Shown here piece after piece: positions 61,099-64,000 of a DNA stretch of 64,000 bases. The stretch's first letter is position 1; each line of letters opens with the position of its first letter. The position numbers and the translations under genes were made by a program. A model generated the notes under the pieces. The model was not told the origin of the DNA and searched no databases. It worked only from the letters and a program-made list of their open reading frames with translations. The stretch lies in contig JBMNIP010000004.1 in the NCBI GenBank assembly GCA_050951005.1, forward strand, positions 1 to 64,000, read 5' to 3'. Origin of the DNA: UMGS1519 sp050951005. GTDB lineage: Bacteria > Actinomycetota > Coriobacteriia > Coriobacteriales > Eggerthellaceae.

Positions 61099-61230
61099 AA
61101 TAATAGAACTGTGTATTTTTCTTCTTATCAGAATTGGTTTTCAGCTGTGAAAATGACGGGAATATTTCGTAAGTATTTTGTAACGATGGGCAATATCGGT
61201 TAGATGCGGGTATAAACGCTTCAAATTCGC

Positions 61231-61239
61231 TGGTATATT
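61231..61239 (+). promoter_or_regulatory. Extended -10 promoter for veg
   Basis: TGG-TATATT; predicted start near 61246, about 37 bases before the veg ATG. TATAAA lies where a -35 would be expected. Confidence 0.5.
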
Positions 61240-61282
61240 AGTTCGCTGAATTATTGTCGATTCTTGATTAAGGAAGTTCTGC

Positions 61283-61642
61283 ATGAATCTAGCCAAGCAG
61301 TCCACCATCATCGAGTCCATCCACGATACGCTTGATGGGTTGGTGGGACAGCGGCTGCAGGTACGTGCCGATATGGGTCGTTCGAAGATCATGGAAAGCG
61401 AGGGCGTCCTGACCCAGGTTCATCCCCAGTTGTTCATCATGGAGGTCGATCGCAAGCGCGGTCGCAAGATGCGTCAGTCGTATCAGTACGTTGATGTGCT
61501 GACCGGCATGGTCACCCTGAGCCAGAACGGCGAGTCCCTGTTCGATTCGCTGATCGACGAGCTGAGTGCGGATAAACAGGCGGAGAAGGCAGCGGCTCCT
61601 GTTGCCGCCAGCGAGCCTGCTGCTCCCAAGGAAGGCGAATAG
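61283..61642 (+). CDS. veg: Veg family protein
   Basis: 119 residues, Veg/DUF1021. The core (residues 8-85) has IHDTLDGLVGQRLQVRADMGR, a small beta-barrel, then a disordered Ala/Glu/Pro tail (about 95-119). In B. subtilis Veg affects biofilm matrix genes through SinR and is strongly expressed; its biochemical role is unclear. Ribosome site AAGGAAG. It is a single-gene unit. Position after rsmA matches Bacillus and other Gram-positives. Confidence 0.93.
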   Translation: MNLAKQSTIIESIHDTLDGLVGQRLQVRADMGRSKIMESEGVLTQVHPQLFIMEVDRKRGRKMRQSYQYVDVLTGMVTLSQNGESLFDSLIDELSADKQAEKAAAPVAASEPAAPKEGE

Positions 61643-61668
61643 CGGCATCGTACCTACCGCAGAAACAA

Positions 61669-61712
61669 GAAGAAGGGGAAGGCTTTCGGGCCTTCCCCTT
61701 CTTCGTTTGTTA
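61669..61712. terminator. Strong terminator after veg, usable from both sides
   Basis: GAAGAAGGGGAAGGC (61669-61683) pairs perfectly with GCCTTCCCCTTCTTC (61690-61704), loop TTTCGG. Tail GTTTGTT on plus and TTGTTTCT on minus. Confidence 0.93.
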
Positions 61713-61724
61713 TCAAAGGGAGAA

Positions 61725-61750
61725 TAAAAAACGCCGCCAAGAAGGCAGCG
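61725..61750 (-). terminator. Terminator of tRNA-Ala(CGC)
   Basis: On the minus strand CGCTGCC, loop TTCTT, GGCGGCG, then six or more T. It lies ten bases past the tRNA end. Confidence 0.85.
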
Positions 61751-61759
61751 TGTGGAAAC

Positions 61760-61835
61760 TGGTGGAGATGAAGGGGTTCGAACCCTCGGCCTCAGCGTTG
61801 CGAACGCTGCGCTCTCCCAACTGAGCTACATCCCC
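61760..61835 (-). tRNA. tRNA-Ala(CGC)
   Basis: 76 bases with encoded CCA, on the minus strand. Acceptor GGGGATG/CATCTCC with the G3-U70 alanine mark, D arm GCTC/GAGC, anticodon stem CAGCG/CGCTG with loop TTCGCAA (anticodon CGC), T arm GAGGG-TTCGAAC-CCCTT. Reads GCG, a common Ala codon in this genome. Confidence 0.96.
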
Positions 61836-61850
61836 GAATCAACGAACCGT

Positions 61851-61879
61851 ATTTTGCCTATATTCTCGCCTTCTGTCAA
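61851..61879 (-). promoter_or_regulatory. Promoter of tRNA-Ala(CGC)
   Basis: On the minus strand a perfect TTGACA (61879-61874), 17-base spacer, CAAAAT (61856-61851). The start would be about ten bases before the tRNA. Confidence 0.65.
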
Positions 61880-62009
61880 ATAAAGGGGCTTTTATGCGGT
61901 AATTCTTCAAACCTTCCTCCCTTATCTGGGCTGTTGTATAGTACGGAGCACTGGTCCAACATAGCCTGCTTTTCGGTTTCGATTCAGGCAGGCAAGGAAC
62001 GAGGTTCTC

Positions 62010-62822
62010 GTGAAAGCTGTTATTCCCGCTGCAGGTTTGGGCTCGCGCTTCCTGCCGGCTACCAAAGCCATTCCCAAAGAGATGCTGCCCGTCGTTGACA
62101 AGCCCGTTATCCAATACATCGTGGAAGAGGGGCTTGCAAGCGGCGCTGACGAGGTGGTAATCGTCAACAGCCGTGAGAAACAAGCTATCGAGAAGCATTT
62201 CTCACCTGATCCCGAGCTGGTGGAGCTCCTGCGCTCGCGCGGCAAAAATTCCTATGCCGACGCTGTCGAGGCAGCGGGCAACTTGAATGTGAGCTACGTC
62301 TACCAGGATGAGCCCTTGGGGTTGGGCCATGCGGTCCATTGCGCGGCGGAAAAGGTCGGCAGCGAACCATTCTATGTGCTGCTCGGCGATGTTGTCGTTC
62401 CAGACAACCAGATGCTGATCCGCATGAAGGCGGTCAGCGAGGCCCATGGAGGGGCAAGCGTCATCGCCGTCATGGCGGTTCCCGAAGAAGAGGTCAGCCG
62501 CTTCGGCGTAATTGCCGGTTCGGCGGTAACCGATAACGTTTGGAAGATCGATTCTTTGGTGGAGAAGCCTCCGCTGGAAGAAGCCCCGTCGAACCTGGCG
62601 GTGTTCGGACGCTATCTGCTGTCCCCGCGAGTTATGGAGCTGCTGGCCGACGTGAAGCCCGGCGCGGGCGGGGAGATCCAGCTGACGGATGCTCTGGACG
62701 CTGTCCTTCAGGAAGAGGAGATGTACGCGCTGATCGTCGATCCCAAGGAAGGCTTCGACACCGGCACGATTGCCTCGTGGCTCGAGACGAATCAGATTCT
62801 CTTTGCGCGCGCCCAGGCGTAA
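62010..62822 (+). CDS. galU: UTP--glucose-1-phosphate uridylyltransferase
   Basis: Makes UDP-glucose for surface polysaccharide and galactose use. 270 residues. AAGLGSRFLPATKAIPKEML at the start is the nucleotide-binding signature; then DKPVIQYIVEE, QDEPLGLGHAV, LLGDVVV, VEKPPLEEAPSNLAVFGRY and EIQLTDAL. Start GTG 62010 with AAGGAACGAGG upstream; the signature begins at residue 7, so no longer start is needed. TATAGT at 61937-61942 may be its -10. Confidence 0.96.
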   Translation: MKAVIPAAGLGSRFLPATKAIPKEMLPVVDKPVIQYIVEEGLASGADEVVIVNSREKQAIEKHFSPDPELVELLRSRGKNSYADAVEAAGNLNVSYVYQDEPLGLGHAVHCAAEKVGSEPFYVLLGDVVVPDNQMLIRMKAVSEAHGGASVIAVMAVPEEEVSRFGVIAGSAVTDNVWKIDSLVEKPPLEEAPSNLAVFGRYLLSPRVMELLADVKPGAGGEIQLTDALDAVLQEEEMYALIVDPKEGFDTGTIASWLETNQILFARAQA

Positions 62823-62909
62823 CTGCGATGAATTGCCGAAAGCCGTGCAAGACGGCCCGAAAGGAGCGCCTGCTGCACGGGTTTCCCATTGAAGGATGGG
62901 GGGATTCCG

Positions 62910-63818
62910 ATGTCTGACATCGAAATGCGTTTCCATAAGGATATCCTGGTGCTTTCGGCACCGCCCGATGAGACGATGCGCCGGTACCAGGCTGATCCCG
63001 AACTCGACCGTGAGCTCTTCAACCTAATCGAGCCCGAAACCCTGAACGACATCATGCGTTTCGAGCAGATGGCGGGAGCCCAGTGCCTGGTTACCTGTAC
63101 CGAGGGTATTACGCGAGCGCGCCTAGCGCACCAGCGCTTCGAGGAGCAATCGGGCGAAATCGCCCAGGCTGCGCTTGCCATTGCCGCCGGCCTCTCACCC
63201 CAGCACATCATCGCCGATATCGGCTCGACGCGGTTGCCCATCGATCCAGCGAGCAAGTCCTCGTTACGGCAGAGCCGCGATCAATATGCCCAGGCGGCCC
63301 GTGATTTCGGTGAAGAGGGTTTCGATGCCTTCCTGCTCGATGACCTGGGGAGCATCGCCGATTTGAAATGCGGCTTGATGGGCGTGAGGATGGTCACCGA
63401 CAAACCGTTGATGGTAACGGTGCCGGTCGACGCGGACGGCAACCTGGTGGGCCGCGGGGAGCCGTTCTCGGAAGCTCTTACCGTTATGACGGATCTCGGG
63501 GCAGACGTAGTTGGGTTTACGACCGCTTCGCCGCTTGCCCGCGTGCTTTCCCTAGTCAAGCAGACGGCCGAGGAAACCGACCTGCCCATTCTGGTGCAGT
63601 TGGTAGTAGGCGAGCATGACGAGCACGATATCAAACCGGGATTCCGACCCGTTATCGCCACCGAGAACAATCCCTATCGTACGACCGATGCCGTATTCGA
63701 GGCTGCACCCCAGCTGATTAAGGCAGGCGTCCAATTCTTGCGGGCGGTTGGAAAGGCGACGGCTGCCTATACGGGCTCGCTTGCAGTTGGGGCCACCGGC
63801 CTCGATGCCGTTCGCTAG
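62910..63818 (+). CDS. Homocysteine S-methyltransferase-like barrel without zinc ligands
   Basis: About 302 residues. The pattern follows the homocysteine methyltransferase TIM barrel of MetH/BHMT: LFNLIEPETLNDIMRFEQM, ITRARLAHQRF, GEEGFDAFLLDDLGSIADL, GADVVGFTTASPL, and a C-terminal TGSLAVGATGLDAVR. The Cys ligands are missing: the CC pair near the C terminus is replaced by GATG, and the middle Cys by TTAS. Zinc-dependent thiol methylation as in MetH is therefore unlikely. It may be a corrinoid-linked or purely binding paralogue. ATG 62910 has GGGGGGA before it; a TTG at 62889 is possible. A further gene begins 11 bases after the stop. Confidence 0.65.
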   Translation: MSDIEMRFHKDILVLSAPPDETMRRYQADPELDRELFNLIEPETLNDIMRFEQMAGAQCLVTCTEGITRARLAHQRFEEQSGEIAQAALAIAAGLSPQHIIADIGSTRLPIDPASKSSLRQSRDQYAQAARDFGEEGFDAFLLDDLGSIADLKCGLMGVRMVTDKPLMVTVPVDADGNLVGRGEPFSEALTVMTDLGADVVGFTTASPLARVLSLVKQTAEETDLPILVQLVVGEHDEHDIKPGFRPVIATENNPYRTTDAVFEAAPQLIKAGVQFLRAVGKATAAYTGSLAVGATGLDAVR

Positions 63819-63828
63819 GGGCGCTGCG

Positions 63829-64000
63829 ATGGGCATCGAGCACAATCCCGATTACGGGATGCTGCAGCGGGTCGTGGACACCCTCTTCAAGGATGCAGAG
63901 TGGGTTGACCGTTTGGACGTGCTGGTATTGGGCGAGACCTTCGACCTTCCTTCCGACTTGATTGAGATCATCGAGATCCTGCCGCCGGGTTTCTACAACC
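63829..64000 (+). CDS. Unknown protein, cut by the window end
   Basis: First 57 codons only, from ATG 63829 behind AGGGG. The visible part is acidic (MGIEHNPDYGMLQRVVDTLF, later VLVLGETFDLPSDLIEIIEI) and soluble; I do not recognise it. It starts 11 bases after the methyltransferase-like gene, so the two probably form an operon and may work together. Confidence 0.7.
   Translation, partial: MGIEHNPDYGMLQRVVDTLFKDAEWVDRLDVLVLGETFDLPSDLIEIIEILPPGFYN

Overview
The window looks like chromosome from a high-GC actinomycete of the class Coriobacteriia, probably Eggerthellales (Slackia/Eggerthella-like). That placement is inference from gene content and style: GC-rich codons, a DUF711 protein, a giant 2-hydroxyacyl-CoA dehydratase activase, a PurN-PurH fusion, a class B sortase, an EF-G-like GTPase, and at least two genes whose -10 box lies so close to the ATG that the mRNA should be leaderless. 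I see no phage, insertion sequence, CRISPR array or rRNA. Almost all of it is housekeeping sequence with a few accessory genes.

Layout. 1-10 kb: the end of a frameshifted metallo-beta-lactamase-fold gene, then pit and its DUF47/PhoU-like partner behind a Pho-box-like repeat, lysC, a frameshifted asd, and divergent ppk1 and a double-domain PPK2 (polyphosphate:AMP phosphotransferase). Phosphate uptake and polyphosphate making and use are thus gathered together. 10-16 kb: class B sortase, then purF, purM and a purN-purH fusion. 16-21 kb: DUF523, ferrochelatase (minus), htpG with promoter plus CIRCE, an Mrp-type Fe-S carrier with a small acidic protein. 21.5-28.5 kb: tRNA-Ala(GGC), a trigger-factor-like protein without PPIase, an EF-G-like GTPase, glmS-acpS-nnrD. 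28.5-35 kb: ligA and an ABC ATPase/FtsX permease pair with a very long coiled coil. 35-38.5 kb: a lone PLD-nuclease/SF2-helicase/DUF3427 protein, a probable defence gene. 38.7-43 kb: uspA, tlyA, serC, a CDF metal exporter and a hotdog thioesterase-like protein. 43-46 kb (minus): an NADP-type secondary alcohol dehydrogenase and DUF711. 46-53 kb: TetR regulator, a 1,600-residue activase/dehydratase protein, rsmI and a YgjP-like metallopeptidase in one tight operon. 53-59 kb: secreted coiled-coil/lysozyme-like protein, metG, divergent ilvA and ridA. 58-64 kb: tatD, flavodoxin-fold reductase, rsmA, an XRE regulator with a perfect 22-bp palindrome, veg, tRNA-Ala(CGC, minus), galU, and a homocysteine-methyltransferase-like barrel followed by a gene cut by the window end.

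Reading-frame quality: the first 6 kb holds four apparent one-base shifts, all at G or C runs (near 367, 4492, 4836 and 5734). Two are in asd, whose product is needed for diaminopimelate, so sequence error is the simplest explanation. Points most worth a second look are the PLD-helicase protein, CIRCE control of htpG, the Pho-box-like repeat before pit, the two leaderless promoters, the XRE palindrome, a possible switching leader in front of the CDF gene, and the degenerate methyltransferase barrel.
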